Origin: Alphaproteobacteria bacterium
GTDB taxonomy: Bacteria; Pseudomonadota; Alphaproteobacteria; Rhodobacterales; Rhodobacteraceae
DNA: 64,000 nucleotides
Assembly (NCBI GenBank): GCA_030427145.1
Contig: JAUHWT010000014.1
Coordinates: 1-64,000, forward strand
Reading direction: 5' to 3'
Shown here one piece after another: positions 16,553-26,443 of the stretch (position 1 is its first letter; each line of letters begins with the position of its first letter). The notes below the pieces were generated by a model. It made no database searches. It was not told the origin of the DNA and saw only the letters and a program-made list of their open reading frames with translations. The position numbers and the translations under genes are program-made.

Positions 16553-17227
16553 ATGTCGATACGTTACTTGGCGCGCGCGTCAGTGCGCGGTTTTTTGGCC
16601 GCATCACTGGCGTTGCTACTTGGAAACAGCGCCGCACATGCGGCATTTGTGACCATTGATGAGCCCGGTCTTGATGCCGTGTTCTCTCAAAAGTCTTTTG
16701 GGAACAAACCTATAGACGTGGTGATCCGGCCGACCCGGGAACTCAACGCGCCACATCTCCTGGAGATTGACGATCAGTATGACCTGAATGAGGTCTACAG
16801 CTTCTCAACCGCGTCGAAGCCCGCAATTGGTATGCTTTTCGTCGACAGCATAACCTACTGTGATGGATATGGTCACACCATCATCGGATGCGGATGGATA
16901 GGAGATTCGGGAACGATCGTAGAATCAGTTTTTTCCGCATCGTCCAAAGGCACCTCCCTGCAGGCCCATGAAATCGGTCACACCCTTGGACTGACTCATA
17001 CGGAACGGGGTTTGATGGAGCCCTATAACCACGGGTCTCTGGAACTGACCCGCTGGGAGGCCCGCAAAATTCACCTCAGTGATCTGGTGCAAAAGGATAG
17101 CGACGGACATTTCATCGAGGTATCGCCATATGTGGTGACGGCCGTGCCGATCCCGGCGTCCGGACTGCTGCTGCTCGGAGGTGTGGTGGCGCTGGTCGCG
17201 GGATCGCGACTGCGCCGAACCACGTAG
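16553..17227 (+). CDS. Secreted metzincin-like metalloprotease with VPxPA-type C-terminal sorting tail
   Basis: 224 residues. The signal peptide is residues 1-30 (FLAASLALLLGNSAAHA). The zinc motif HEIGHTLGLTH (139-149) is the extended HExxHxxGxxH of metzincins, followed by a possible Met-turn at Met155 (GLMEP). The C-terminus has VPIPASGLLLLGGVVALVAG and then RLRR: a VPxPA motif, a membrane helix and a basic cluster, as in PEP/VPLPA-CTERM proteins processed by exosortases. I infer an exported, transiently membrane-held protein that is cut or anchored after the VPIPA site. The start has no strong Shine-Dalgarno, but the signal peptide fixes it. No exosortase gene is in the window. Confidence 0.8.
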   Translation: MSIRYLARASVRGFLAASLALLLGNSAAHAAFVTIDEPGLDAVFSQKSFGNKPIDVVIRPTRELNAPHLLEIDDQYDLNEVYSFSTASKPAIGMLFVDSITYCDGYGHTIIGCGWIGDSGTIVESVFSASSKGTSLQAHEIGHTLGLTHTERGLMEPYNHGSLELTRWEARKIHLSDLVQKDSDGHFIEVSPYVVTAVPIPASGLLLLGGVVALVAGSRLRRTT

Positions 17228-17238
17228 CCGGTGAAGTC

Positions 17239-18663
17239 CTACGCCGCGCTTCCGCCGACCGTGAGGCCGCCGATCAGAAGCGAAGGCTGACCAACGCCAA
17301 CCGGCACGCCCTGGCCGTTTTTGCCACAGGTGCCAACACCCGGGTCCAGCGCCATGTCGTTTCCGACCGCGCGGATGTGCTTCAACGCGGTGGCCCCGTC
17401 CCCGATCAGAGTGGCTCCCTTGACCGGTGCTCCGACCTTGCCGTCGCGCACCTGGTAGGCCTCGGTGCAGGAAAAGACGAACTTTCCGTTGGTGATGTCC
17501 ACCTGGCCGCCACCAAATCCGACCGCGTGAATACCGTCCTTCATGCCCGCAAGAACATCCGCCGGATCCGAAGTGCCGTTTTCCATGATTGTGTTGGTCA
17601 TGCGCGGCATCGGGATATGCGCGTAGCTCTGGCGACGTCCGTTGCCGGTGGGTGTCACACCCATCAGCCGTGCGTTCTGGCGGTCCTGCATGTAGCCTAC
17701 GAGTATGCCGTCCTCGATCAGCACGTTTCGGGCGCTTGGCGTGCCCTCGTCGTCAAAACTGATTGACCCACGCCGGTCAGGTAGGGTGCCGTCGTCAACC
17801 ACCGTCACTCCTTTCGCGGCGACCTGTTGTCCCATGAGACCCGCGAAGGCACTTGTCCCCTTGCGGTTGAAATCGCCCTCAAGGCCATGGCCCACGGCTT
17901 CGTGAAGAAGAATGCCGGGCCAGCCGGGTCCGAGCACCACGTCCATCACGCCAGCCGGCGCCGGTACCGCGTCAAGGTTGACCTTCGCGATGCGCAGGGC
18001 CTCAAGCGCGACGGGCTTCCAGTTGTCCTCGCCCATGACGGTCGAAAGCCCGGCGCGTCCACCACCACCATGGGAGCCCGACTCCCTGCGGCCGTCCTTT
18101 TCAACGATCACCGATACGTTAAGGCGCACCATCGGACGGGCCTCGGCGAGGCGCAGTCCTTCAGGCCGAAGGATTTCGACTTCCTGCATGGACGCCGCCA
18201 TGTTCGCGGTGACCTGAACCACCGAAGGATCCTGTGAGCGCAGGAAGTCGTCAATCTCACGCAGCAGATCGACCTTCACGGAAAACTCAGCGTCATCAAA
18301 GGGATCCAGATCGGTGTAGAGACGCTGGTTGGTTGCCGCCGGGGCGTCGGCAAGCGTCCCGCCTCCCGCACCCACAGCCAGCCGGGTAGTTTCCGAGGCG
18401 CGTTTTAGCGCGCTGATGGATATTTCAGTCGAATGGGCATAACCGGCGGTTTCCCCGCGTACCGACCGCAGGCCGAACCCCTCCGACGCGTCGTAAGTTG
18501 CGGTTTTCAGGCGTCCGTCATCAAAAACCAGGGCTTCCGAGCGTTTGCGCTCCAGAAACAGCTCCCCGTCATCGGCCCCGTCGGTTGCGGATCGCAACAC
18601 ATCAAGAGCCTCCGCCTCATCCAGCGAAGTTTCAAACGGGCGGAATCTCGGGGAGGTCTGCAT
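17239..18663 (-). CDS. tldD: TldD family metalloprotease subunit
   Basis: 474 residues, full length for TldD, the partner of TldE/PmbA in a cytoplasmic zinc protease that degrades unfolded peptides and matures some modified peptides. The catalytic HExxxH is visible in [22 protein letters not shown]. The third ligand region is the conserved [26 protein letters not shown] near the C-terminus. TldE/PmbA is not in this window. It is divergent from coxB with 166 bp between starts, the usual arrangement in Rhodobacterales. Confidence 0.95.
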   Translation of the reverse strand: MQTSPRFRPFETSLDEAEALDVLRSATDGADDGELFLERKRSEALVFDDGRLKTATYDASEGFGLRSVRGETAGYAHSTEISISALKRASETTRLAVGAGGGTLADAPAATNQRLYTDLDPFDDAEFSVKVDLLREIDDFLRSQDPSVVQVTANMAASMQEVEILRPEGLRLAEARPMVRLNVSVIVEKDGRRESGSHGGGGRAGLSTVMGEDNWKPVALEALRIAKVNLDAVPAPAGVMDVVLGPGWPGILLHEAVGHGLEGDFNRKGTSAFAGLMGQQVAAKGVTVVDDGTLPDRRGSISFDDEGTPSARNVLIEDGILVGYMQDRQNARLMGVTPTGNGRRQSYAHIPMPRMTNTIMENGTSDPADVLAGMKDGIHAVGFGGGQVDITNGKFVFSCTEAYQVRDGKVGAPVKGATLIGDGATALKHIRAVGNDMALDPGVGTCGKNGQGVPVGVGQPSLLIGGLTVGGSAA

Positions 18664-18829
18664 GAAATGTCTCCAGTGCGGTGAAAATGACGTCCCGGCA
18701 GTGAACCATCGTCACTCCAAGTCTTGTTCTTTATTGTTTAATATGGTTGATCTGCGCCCAGCTACAATACAAGATTCCCGACGACCCGGACGGCGGGTTT
18801 GTGGGCAGCCGAAAAAATGGACGGTGGAT

Positions 18830-19690
18830 ATGGTAAACAAATGGATCGGTCGAGCATCAGCAACCCTGTTTGGAGCCGTGCTATCCACCCAGGCTTCGGC
18901 GCAGGGTGAGCCTACGGATCTCCCGGTCATTGGTATTCCAACTCCCGATGGAACGGGTTTTCAGCCGGCCGCGACCGAACTGGCGCATGACATTCACTGG
19001 CTCGATACCTTCCTGCATTCCATTATGCTGGTTATCGTTCTCTTCGTCACTGCGCTGCTGATCTACTGCATCGTGCGCTTCAACAAGCGGGCCAACCCGA
19101 ACCCCTCGACCTTCACGCATAACACGCCTCTTGAGATTGCCTGGACCTTGGTTCCGGTTTTGATTTTGATCGTTATCGGATCGTTCTCGCTTCCCATCCT
19201 CTTCAAGCAGCTTGAGGTACCCGAGCCGGACGTGACCATCAAGGCGACCGGCAACCAGTGGTACTGGTCCTACGAATACCCCGATTACGAAATGGTGTTC
19301 GACAGCCTGATGCTCCAGAAGGACGAGCTCGAGGAATTCGGTTACACACCCGACACGTATCTGCTTGCCACCGACACAGCGATGGTTGTTCCGGTCGGCG
19401 CGACGGTCAAAATGCTCGTCACCGGTGCTGATGTGATTCACTCCTGGACCATCCCGGCATTTGGTGTGAAGCAGGACGCCGTTCCAGGCCGGATTGCCGA
19501 AAGCTGGTTCGCGGCTGAGGAGGAAGGCATCTACTTCGGCCAGTGTTCCGAGCTTTGCGGCAAAGATCACGCCTACATGCCGATCACCGTAAAGGTGGTC
19601 AGCGAGGAGGCCTATGAGGCCTGGCTCGACTGGGCAATCGAGGAACATGGCGGCGTGCGCCCCGACGCGGAAGTCGCACAGGCCAACTAA
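18830..19690 (+). CDS. coxB: Cytochrome c oxidase subunit II
   Basis: 286 residues. A signal peptide (residues 1-24, ending STQASAQ) is followed by two membrane helices (about 62-83 and 102-124) and the periplasmic cupredoxin domain. The CuA ligands are present: His204 (VIHSWTIP), Cys239, Glu241, Cys243, His247 and Met250 ([12 protein letters not shown]), plus the aromatic [11 protein letters not shown] patch for electron entry. ATG 18830 begins the signal peptide; upstream in-frame codons run into the tldD promoter. First gene of the coxB-ctaB-ctaG-ctaE group. The catalytic subunit I gene is not here, as in many relatives. Confidence 0.96.
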   Translation: MVNKWIGRASATLFGAVLSTQASAQGEPTDLPVIGIPTPDGTGFQPAATELAHDIHWLDTFLHSIMLVIVLFVTALLIYCIVRFNKRANPNPSTFTHNTPLEIAWTLVPVLILIVIGSFSLPILFKQLEVPEPDVTIKATGNQWYWSYEYPDYEMVFDSLMLQKDELEEFGYTPDTYLLATDTAMVVPVGATVKMLVTGADVIHSWTIPAFGVKQDAVPGRIAESWFAAEEEGIYFGQCSELCGKDHAYMPITVKVVSEEAYEAWLDWAIEEHGGVRPDAEVAQAN

Positions 19691-19700
19691 GGGCACCTGA

Positions 19701-20657
19701 ATGACCGAAGCCAGCTGGACTGACGCAGCACGCGAGCATGAAACGGAGTTTGGCGATTACGTCGAGCTCCTGAAGCCGCGCGTCATGCGCCTGGTCATCT
19801 TCACCGCACTTGTCGGGCTCTTCGCAGCCCCGGTTGCCACGCATCCCGTGATCGGCTTTGCCTCGATCCTGTGTATTGCGGTGGGTGCCGGTGCATCCGG
19901 TGCTCTGAACATGTGGTGGGACCGGGATATTGACGCGGTCATGTCCCGTACGGTTTCGCGTCCCATTCCCTCCGGTCGGGTTTCGCCCGGCGAGGCGCTG
20001 GCAATTGGTCTGGTTCTGGCCGTGTTCTCGGTCGTCATGCTGGGCCTATTCGCAAATCCCGTCGCTGCGGGACTTCTGGCCTTCACGATCTTTTTCTACG
20101 CTGTGGTGTATTCCATGTGGCTCAAACGGGCCACGCCACAGAATATCGTAATTGGTGGCGCTGCCGGTGCGTTCCCTCCGATGATCGGATGGGCCGTCGC
20201 AACCGGCAGCGTGTCGATCGAGAGCGTGCTGATGTTCGCCCTGATCTTTATCTGGACCCCTCCGCATTTCTGGGCGCTGGCGCTGTTCCGCAATGATGAC
20301 TACTCACGTGCGAACGTGCCCATGCTGCCCGTGGTTGCCGGTACGCGCTCAACGCGCAACCACATTCTGGTTTACACTCTTCTGCTGGCACCCATCGCAA
20401 TCGCACCGGCATTCACCTCCATTGGCGGCTCGGTGTATTTGGTCGGCAGTGTCGTCCTGAATGCAATATTCTGCTTCGGAGCCTGGAAAATCTGGTGCCG
20501 TACTGACGACGTCGCTGCTGGAGACCGGTTCCAGGTGGAGAAGCGCTTCTTTGGCTTCTCAATCCTCTACCTGTTCCTGCACTTCGTGTTGATCCTTGTT
20601 GAGGCTGGATTGCGCGTGGTCGGGTTTGCGCCGGTCAGCCTTCCGGTTCTAATGTGA
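19701..20657 (+). CDS. ctaB: Protoheme IX farnesyltransferase (heme O synthase)
   Basis: 318 residues, UbiA superfamily integral membrane prenyltransferase. It adds a farnesyl group to heme b, giving heme O, the precursor of heme A for aa3 oxidase. The first Asp-rich motif is N70...D74...D78 in NMWWDRDIDAVMSRT, and the second conserved region is IFIWTPPHFWALALFRNDDYSRANVPMLP. About eight or nine hydrophobic segments are visible. It lies 10 bp after coxB. Confidence 0.96.
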   Translation: MTEASWTDAAREHETEFGDYVELLKPRVMRLVIFTALVGLFAAPVATHPVIGFASILCIAVGAGASGALNMWWDRDIDAVMSRTVSRPIPSGRVSPGEALAIGLVLAVFSVVMLGLFANPVAAGLLAFTIFFYAVVYSMWLKRATPQNIVIGGAAGAFPPMIGWAVATGSVSIESVLMFALIFIWTPPHFWALALFRNDDYSRANVPMLPVVAGTRSTRNHILVYTLLLAPIAIAPAFTSIGGSVYLVGSVVLNAIFCFGAWKIWCRTDDVAAGDRFQVEKRFFGFSILYLFLHFVLILVEAGLRVVGFAPVSLPVLM

Positions 20658-20670
20658 TGGGGCGGCGCTC

Positions 20671-20856
20671 ATGAGACCTGACAGTCACGAAATTTTCGGT
20701 AGACGCAAAAGCCGCAATGTCGGGCTTGGCCTTGTACTGGGTGCATTTGTCCTGATTGTGTTCGCCGTTACCGTGGTCAAACTCACGCAGGGCGTCAGCA
20801 TGGAAGGTTTCGACCACCAGACGCGAAACAGCCTGCTTCCCGCAGAGGAGGAGTAG
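20671..20856 (+). CDS. Small single-pass membrane protein of the cox cluster (CoxF-like)
   Basis: 61 residues. A basic N-terminus (RRKSRN) precedes one hydrophobic helix (about 17-39, VGLGLVLGAFVLIVFAVTVVKL), then a polar tail. A protein of this size and shape lies between ctaB and ctaG in many alphaproteobacteria and is often called CoxF; its role in oxidase assembly is presumed from position only. It follows ctaB by 13 bp and precedes ctaG by 3 bp. Confidence 0.82.
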   Translation: MRPDSHEIFGRRKSRNVGLGLVLGAFVLIVFAVTVVKLTQGVSMEGFDHQTRNSLLPAEEE

Positions 20857-20859
20857 ATC

Positions 20860-21477
20860 ATGCCTGAAGCGAAAAACAAGAACGGCCGTATTGCAATGAC
20901 CTTGACCACTGTGGTTGCAGTCATGGTCGGACTGAGCTTTGCCGCCGTACCGCTCTATGATCTTTTCTGTCGCGTAACCGGCTATGGCGGAACGACGTCC
21001 GTGGCCGATGCGGGCACGGACGTGCACATAACGGATCAGGAAATCACCGTTCGGTTCGATGCCAACGTGAGCCCGGACATTCCCTGGGAGTTTCATCCCG
21101 TTGAACGGACGATGAAAATCAAGATTGGCGAAACCGGGCTGGCATTCTATGAGGCAACCAACACGTCCGACGAGCCCGTTGCCGGTGCGGCAAGCTACAA
21201 TGTGGCGCCCTATTCCGCGGGAGGCTACTTCTCTAAAATTGCCTGTTTCTGTTTCGAGCTTCAGGTGCTGCAGCCCGGCGAGACCGTCGAGATGCCCGTC
21301 ACGTTTTACGTCGACCCCGAGATCCTTTTGGACCGGGAAACAAAAGACGTGAATTACATTACCCTGTCCTATACCATGCACCGCACCGATCTGCCGGAAA
21401 CCGAAACGGGTTCCCTGGCGGTCGAGCCGGAAATTGAGGTGGTCGGGCTGGGATCCGATCAGATCGCCGTACAATAA
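20860..21477 (+). CDS. ctaG: Cytochrome c oxidase assembly protein CtaG (Cox11)
   Basis: 205 residues. One N-terminal membrane helix (about 10-32) carries [22 protein letters not shown], conserved in Cox11. The periplasmic immunoglobulin-like domain has the copper-binding Cys pair in [10 protein letters not shown]. Cox11/CtaG inserts CuB into subunit I, whose gene is elsewhere. The family's [15 protein letters not shown] block is intact. It is followed 14 bp later by ctaE. Confidence 0.96.
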   Translation: MPEAKNKNGRIAMTLTTVVAVMVGLSFAAVPLYDLFCRVTGYGGTTSVADAGTDVHITDQEITVRFDANVSPDIPWEFHPVERTMKIKIGETGLAFYEATNTSDEPVAGAASYNVAPYSAGGYFSKIACFCFELQVLQPGETVEMPVTFYVDPEILLDRETKDVNYITLSYTMHRTDLPETETGSLAVEPEIEVVGLGSDQIAVQ

Positions 21478-21491
21478 CCAAGGAGCCTGCG

Positions 21492-22280
21492 ATGGCCGGT
21501 CAAAAGAACCACGATTACCATATTCTACCCGCGAGTATCTGGCCGTTCCTCAGTGCCATCGGCGCGCTCGTCATGCTCACGGGTGCAATCCTGTGGTTTC
21601 ACGGAATGGGCCCCTGGGTCTGCCTGATTGGTTTGGCCGGTGTGCTCTACTGCATGTACGGCTGGTGGGCTGACGTTGTCGACGAAAGCATGGCCGGCGA
21701 CCACACTCCGGTGGTCCAGATCGGTCTGCGCTATGGCGTCATCATGTTCATCGTTTCCGAGATCATGTTCTTCGCCGCCTGGTTCTGGTCGTTCTTCAAG
21801 CACGCCATGTACCCGATGGACGCAATCGACAACACGTGGCCTCCCCCGGGAATCGAAACATTTGATCCGTGGCACCTGCCGCTCATCAACACCCTGATCC
21901 TTCTATGTTCCGGCTGTGCCGCGACTTGGGCGCACCACGCGATTGCCCATGAAAACAATCGGGATCACCTGAAATGGGGTCTGTGGATTGCGGTAGCGCT
22001 CGGTGTCGTTTTCACGATCTTCCAGGCATATGAGTACAGCCACGCGCATTTCGGTTTCTCCGGAAACATTTACGGCGCGAACTTCTTCATGGCGACCGGC
22101 TTCCACGGTTTCCACGTGATTGTCGGCACGATCTTCCTGGCCGTATGTCTGCTGCGGGCCTACAAGGGCCACTTCACGCCGACACAGCATGTCGGTTTTG
22201 AGGCGGCCGCCTGGTACTGGCACTTCGTCGATGTGGTCTGGCTGTTCCTGTTTGCCGCCGTCTACATCTGGGGTGGCTAA
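21492..22280 (+). CDS. ctaE: Cytochrome c oxidase subunit III
   Basis: 262 residues with seven hydrophobic segments. Diagnostic blocks are [13 protein letters not shown] at the N-terminus, [21 protein letters not shown] with the conserved lipid-contacting Glu, and [13 protein letters not shown] followed by [26 protein letters not shown]. It ends the oxidase part of the transcription unit: a strong terminator follows 27 bp after the stop. Confidence 0.97.
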   Translation: MAGQKNHDYHILPASIWPFLSAIGALVMLTGAILWFHGMGPWVCLIGLAGVLYCMYGWWADVVDESMAGDHTPVVQIGLRYGVIMFIVSEIMFFAAWFWSFFKHAMYPMDAIDNTWPPPGIETFDPWHLPLINTLILLCSGCAATWAHHAIAHENNRDHLKWGLWIAVALGVVFTIFQAYEYSHAHFGFSGNIYGANFFMATGFHGFHVIVGTIFLAVCLLRAYKGHFTPTQHVGFEAAAWYWHFVDVVWLFLFAAVYIWGG

Positions 22281-22307
22281 AATTATCCGGCTTCCGGCGA
22301 TATGGCA

Positions 22308-22336
22308 GGGCCCCTTCGGGGGCCCGCTTTGTTTTT
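22308..22336 (+). terminator. Rho-independent terminator after ctaE
   Basis: Stem GGGCCCC (22308-22314) and GGGGCCC (22319-22325) close the stable tetraloop TTCG, and the T-rich stretch GCTTTGTTTTT follows. This is a textbook intrinsic terminator, so the SURF1-thrC group downstream probably has its own promoter in 22337-22478. Confidence 0.88.
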
Positions 22337-22478
22337 GGGGTGCAATGGCTGCAGTGAACCCGTCGCATTTTGATTGCCGGGGAACTGGTGTTTGTATGTG
22401 CGGAATGTGTGATGTGAAGATCGGTGAATGTATGGGCGTAATGACACTTTCCCGTGCCTCGGCGGAGAATGAGAGCGT

Positions 22479-23150
22479 ATGACGCGAAGAATGATTGGCC
22501 CGCTAATTTTTGGGCTGGTAGGAATAGCAATATTGCTCAACCTCGGGTTTTGGCAGGTCCGCAGGCTCGCGTGGAAAAACGACATTATCGCGAGCATCGA
22601 GGCGCGCCTGGAGTCCGAGCCGGTCGCCTTGCCGGATGAACCGACGCCCGAGGACAGTCGCTATCTTCTGGTCCGAGAGAGCGGAGAGATTTTGCCTGGA
22701 GAAATCCATGTCTACACGTCCCGCAGCGGTGACGGCGTCGGCTATCGGGTGATCGTTCCTTTCGAAACCGCGGCTGGACGGCGCATTCTGCTCGACCGTG
22801 GGTTTGTGCCCATCGCGGATAAGGACGCTGAGCGTTACCTCGGCCCCATTGAAGTTGAGGGCGCCCTCGACTGGCCGCGGGAGACCGACAGCTATACCGC
22901 CGACCCCGATCTTGAGAAGAATGTGTGGCTCGCAAGAAACGTGCCGAAAATGGCTGATCACCTTGAGACCGAACCGGTGTTGCTGGTCACCTCCGCCAGC
23001 AGCGATCCAAACCAGCCCGTTCCCATGCCGGTGACGGTCAACATTCGCAACAACCATTTTGAGTATGCCGTCACCTGGTTCCTGCTGGCTCTGGTGTGGG
23101 CGGTGATGACAGTTTATCTGCTTTGGCGTATCAAACGCGCGGATCAGTGA
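22479..23150 (+). CDS. SURF1 family cytochrome oxidase assembly protein
   Basis: 223 residues with a membrane helix at each end (about 7-25 and 197-217) and a periplasmic domain between them, the Surf1/Shy1 layout. Family blocks include LGFWQVRRLAWKNDIIASIEARL, the YRVIVPFETAAGRRILLDRGFVP segment, and the C-terminal NIRNNHFEYAVTWFLLALVWAVMTVYLLWR. SURF1 helps place heme A in subunit I. In many Rhodobacterales a DUF983 gene lies between ctaE and this gene; it is missing here. Confidence 0.93.
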   Translation: MTRRMIGPLIFGLVGIAILLNLGFWQVRRLAWKNDIIASIEARLESEPVALPDEPTPEDSRYLLVRESGEILPGEIHVYTSRSGDGVGYRVIVPFETAAGRRILLDRGFVPIADKDAERYLGPIEVEGALDWPRETDSYTADPDLEKNVWLARNVPKMADHLETEPVLLVTSASSDPNQPVPMPVTVNIRNNHFEYAVTWFLLALVWAVMTVYLLWRIKRADQ

Positions 23151-23168
23151 ATCGAAAGCCGAATTGTA

Positions 23169-24563
23169 ATGCAGTATGTCTCTACCCGTGGTCAGGCCCC
23201 GAAAATTGGATTTGAGGAGGCGATGCTCACCGGACTGGCGACCGACGGTGGTCTTTACGTGCCGGAAACCTGGCCGCAGTTGAGCCAGGAGGAAATCGCC
23301 GGGCTCGCCGGGCTCTCCTATGAGGAGGTTGCGTTTCGGGTGATGAAACCCTTCATCGGCGAAGCGTTCACTGACGCGGAACTGAAAGGCATCATCGAGC
23401 GGGCCTATTGCGGCTTCCGGCACGTGGCGCGCGTGCCGATGGTGCAGATCGGGCCGAATGACTGGCTCCTGGAGCTGTTTCACGGACCGACGCTGGCGTT
23501 CAAGGATGTCGCCATGCAGTTGATCGGACAGCTGTTCGAGGCGAGCCTCGCCCGGTCGGGACGGACCGTGACCATTGTTGGCGCCACGAGTGGTGACACG
23601 GGTTCCGCCGCGATTGAGGCTTTCCGGGGGCGCAAGGGGGTCGAGGTGTTCATTCTCTATCCCGATGGACGCGTATCGGACGTTCAGCGGCGGCAGATGA
23701 CAACGCCGGATGATTCAAACGTTCACGCGCTGGCCATCGACGGTGACTTCGATGATGCCCAGGCACGTCTCAAGGACATGTTCAACGATCATGCCTTCCG
23801 TGATTCCGTTGGCCTGGCCGGTGTCAATTCGATCAACTGGGCCCGGGTCCTGGCTCAGGCGGTATACTATTTCACGGCTGCAGTGGCCCTCGGTGCGCCC
23901 GGCCGCAAGGTGAGCTTCACGGTCCCGACCGGCAACTTTGGCGATATTTTTGCCGGCTACGTTGCGAAATCCATGGGGCTGCCAATTGACCGCCTGGTCA
24001 TTGCCACGAACCAGAATGACATTCTGCATCGCACACTCGAAACCGGTGCCCACACCTGCGAAACGGTGCAGCCGTCGGTGAGCCCGTCGATGGACATTCA
24101 GATCAGTTCGAACTTCGAGCGGCTGCTCTTTGAGCTCTACGACCGTGAGGGCACAGCCGTTGTTCAACTCATGGATGATCTCAAGGGGGCCGGCGGCTAC
24201 GAGTTGTCCCAGGGTGCGCTAGAGCGGTTGAAATTCGGGTTCTCCAGCGCACGCGCCTCTGAGGAACAGACACTCGCCACAATCCGCGCGACACTTGAGC
24301 AGACTGAGGAAGTCGTCTGCCCCCATACCGCCGTCGGCATTCATGGCGCACGTTTCGTTGAGCGCGATCCTACCGTACCAATGGTGGTCCTTGCGACGGC
24401 CCATCCCGCCAAGTTCCCCGATGCGGTCGAGCAAGCCTGCGGCGTTCGGCCGGAGCTGCCACGGCACATGGCCGATCTGTTTGACCGTCCCGAACGGATT
24501 ACGCGGGTGGCCAATGACCTTGAAGCCATCAAGGCGATTGTCGCTGGCGAGGCCGTTGCATGA
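23169..24563 (+). CDS. thrC: Threonine synthase
   Basis: 464 residues, fold-type II PLP enzyme converting O-phosphohomoserine to threonine. It starts with the typical MQYVSTRGQAPKIGFEEAMLTGLATDGGLYVPE. The PLP lysine is Lys112 in GPTLAFKDVAMQ. TIVGATSGDTGSAAI and VPTGNFGDIFAGYVAKSMGLP are further active-site segments. The length fits the longer (type I) threonine synthases. It is 18 bp after the SURF1 gene and overlaps the M16 peptidase gene by four bases (ATGA). Confidence 0.97.
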   Translation: MQYVSTRGQAPKIGFEEAMLTGLATDGGLYVPETWPQLSQEEIAGLAGLSYEEVAFRVMKPFIGEAFTDAELKGIIERAYCGFRHVARVPMVQIGPNDWLLELFHGPTLAFKDVAMQLIGQLFEASLARSGRTVTIVGATSGDTGSAAIEAFRGRKGVEVFILYPDGRVSDVQRRQMTTPDDSNVHALAIDGDFDDAQARLKDMFNDHAFRDSVGLAGVNSINWARVLAQAVYYFTAAVALGAPGRKVSFTVPTGNFGDIFAGYVAKSMGLPIDRLVIATNQNDILHRTLETGAHTCETVQPSVSPSMDIQISSNFERLLFELYDREGTAVVQLMDDLKGAGGYELSQGALERLKFGFSSARASEEQTLATIRATLEQTEEVVCPHTAVGIHGARFVERDPTVPMVVLATAHPAKFPDAVEQACGVRPELPRHMADLFDRPERITRVANDLEAIKAIVAGEAVA

Positions 24564-25825
24564 GTGTGGTTGTTCATAGACTTTCGAATGGTTTGCGAAT
24601 TGCCGTTGAACCCATGCCGGGCCTCCATTCCGCCTCCGTCGGCCTTTATCTGACCGCGGGTGGCCGCCACGAACGCGTGGAGCAGAACGGGATAGCGCAT
24701 TTCCTCGAGCATATGGCATTCAAGGGCACACCAACCCGAACTGCCCGCCGGATTGCCGAAGAGATCGAGGACGTGGGCGGTTACATCAACGCCTATACCG
24801 GCAAGGAAATGACTGCGTATTTTGCCCGCGTTCTCGCGGCCGATGTCGAGAACGCGCTCGATCTGCTCGCGGATATCATACTCAATCCACTGTTTTCACA
24901 GGGGGACATTGAGACCGAGCGCGGCGTAATTCTTCAGGAAATCGGTCAGGCTTTCGATACGCCGGACGACATCATCTTTGACTGGCTTCAGGAAGCCGCG
25001 TTCCCCGAACAGCCGATGGGTCGCACGATCCTCGGCCCCGCCGAGCGCGTGTCAAATTTCGGGCGCGACGACCTGGCCGGCTTTGTCGGTGAGCGCTATG
25101 GACCTGACCAGATAATTCTGGCCGCATCCGGTGCCGTTGACCCTGAGCGACTGATCGCCTGCGCGGAGCGGTTGTTTGCACATCTTCCGGCCCACTCGCG
25201 TCTGCCGGTCCAGGCTGCGAAATACTCCGGCGGGGAACGCCGTGAGCATCGCGAACTGGAGCAGGTCCACATGGCGCTGGCCCTGGAATCCGCCAATATC
25301 CGGTCCGAAGAAATATTCGCCGCACAACTCTTTTCCAGTGCGTTTGGCGGTGGCATGTCCTCCCGTCTTTTCCAGGAAATTCGTGAGGCACGGGGGCTGT
25401 GCTATACAATCTTCGCGCAGACCGGGGCATATTCCGATACGGGCATGATGACCATCTATGCTGGAACCGGCCCGGATCAGATCCGTGATCTGTGCGAGGT
25501 GACGATGGATGAGATCCGCCGCGCCGCCGAGGGCCTTGAGACCGCTGAGATCGACCGGGCGCGGGCGCAGCTCAAAGCGGGCATGCTCATGGGACTTGAA
25601 AGCCCCTCTGCACGGGCCGAACGTCTGGCGCGAAACCTCTCCGTCTGGGACCGCATCCTCCCTATTGACGAGACACTCGGCAAGATCGAAGCCGTCACCG
25701 CCGAAGAAATCAAAAACTACGCACAGAATTTGGTGGTCCGGGCCGATCCGGCTCTCGTGCTGCTCGGGCCTTCTCCGGCCGATGCACCGGACCTTGCAAC
25801 CCTGTCGGCCAGACTGGCCGCCTGA
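24560..25825 (+). CDS. M16 family zinc peptidase (processing-peptidase-like)
   Basis: 421 residues, pitrilysin clan, similar to the mitochondrial processing peptidase beta subunit. The inverted zinc motif HFLEH is at His47, Glu50 and His51 (HFLEHMAFKGT). The downstream Glu is in the IETERGVILQEI helix, and the glycine-rich GGGMSSRLFQEIREARGLCYTI block is in the second half. The protein is therefore the catalytically competent type. Translation is coupled to thrC by overlapping stop and start codons. Confidence 0.94.
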   Translation: MSVVVHRLSNGLRIAVEPMPGLHSASVGLYLTAGGRHERVEQNGIAHFLEHMAFKGTPTRTARRIAEEIEDVGGYINAYTGKEMTAYFARVLAADVENALDLLADIILNPLFSQGDIETERGVILQEIGQAFDTPDDIIFDWLQEAAFPEQPMGRTILGPAERVSNFGRDDLAGFVGERYGPDQIILAASGAVDPERLIACAERLFAHLPAHSRLPVQAAKYSGGERREHRELEQVHMALALESANIRSEEIFAAQLFSSAFGGGMSSRLFQEIREARGLCYTIFAQTGAYSDTGMMTIYAGTGPDQIRDLCEVTMDEIRRAAEGLETAEIDRARAQLKAGMLMGLESPSARAERLARNLSVWDRILPIDETLGKIEAVTAEEIKNYAQNLVVRADPALVLLGPSPADAPDLATLSARLAA

Positions 25826-25837
25826 CCGGGTGCTGTG

Positions 25838-26443
25838 ATGGGGTTGGTTCTGCGGCGGCGGCGTACCCTGCCGATTTTGGAAACGGAGCGGATGGTTCTC
25901 CGGCTCCCCGAAATGCGCGACTATTCCAACTGGAGCACGTTGCGGCGGGAAGGCGAGGATTTTCTGCGCCCCTGGGAGCCGGCCTGGTCGCCGGATCATT
26001 TCTCCAAACGCTCGTTTCGTGCGCGGGTCTACTGGGCGAGCCGTGCCCGCGATGATGGCCGGGCGCTTTCCATGTTCCTAATATCGCGCCATAATGAGGA
26101 ATTGCTAGGCGCGATTACACTCGACAACATTCGTCGTGGTCCGGCGCAGACCGGGTCGGTTGGTTACTGGATCGGACCGAACCATGCGCGCCAGGGCTAT
26201 ATGTCTGAGGCGCTTCTGGCAGTTACCGATCACGCGTTTTCGGTTCTGGACCTGAGCCGCATTGAGGCCGCATGCCTGCCGGAAAACACGCCGTCGCGGG
26301 GCCTCCTGCAGCGGTCAGGCTTCGTAGAGGAAGGCCGCGCGGAGAGCTACCTTCAGATCAATGGACAGTGGCGCGACCATGTTCTTTACTCGAAACTCCG
26401 TCTCGACCGCCGCCAGTACAGACACATGGAGTCAGAATTTTGA
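25838..26443 (+). CDS. GNAT N-acetyltransferase, RimJ/RimL type
   Basis: 201 residues. The opening LETERMVLRLPEMRDYSNWSTLRREGEDFLRPWEP is that of RimJ-like ribosomal-protein or amino-acid N-acetyltransferases. The acetyl-CoA loop is in VGYWIGPNHARQGYMSEALLAVTDHAF, and NTPSRGLLQRSGFVEEGRAESYLQINGQWRDHVLYS closes the fold. GTG 25835 directly before ATG 25838 is an alternative start. It lies 12 bp after the M16 gene, an arrangement conserved in relatives. Confidence 0.9.
   Translation: MGLVLRRRRTLPILETERMVLRLPEMRDYSNWSTLRREGEDFLRPWEPAWSPDHFSKRSFRARVYWASRARDDGRALSMFLISRHNEELLGAITLDNIRRGPAQTGSVGYWIGPNHARQGYMSEALLAVTDHAFSVLDLSRIEAACLPENTPSRGLLQRSGFVEEGRAESYLQINGQWRDHVLYSKLRLDRRQYRHMESEF

Noticed and set aside
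22120..22482. Frame between ctaE and the SURF1 gene as a DUF983 protein
   Set aside because: It overlaps ctaE out of frame, crosses the terminator, and lacks the membrane helices and zinc cysteines of DUF983.
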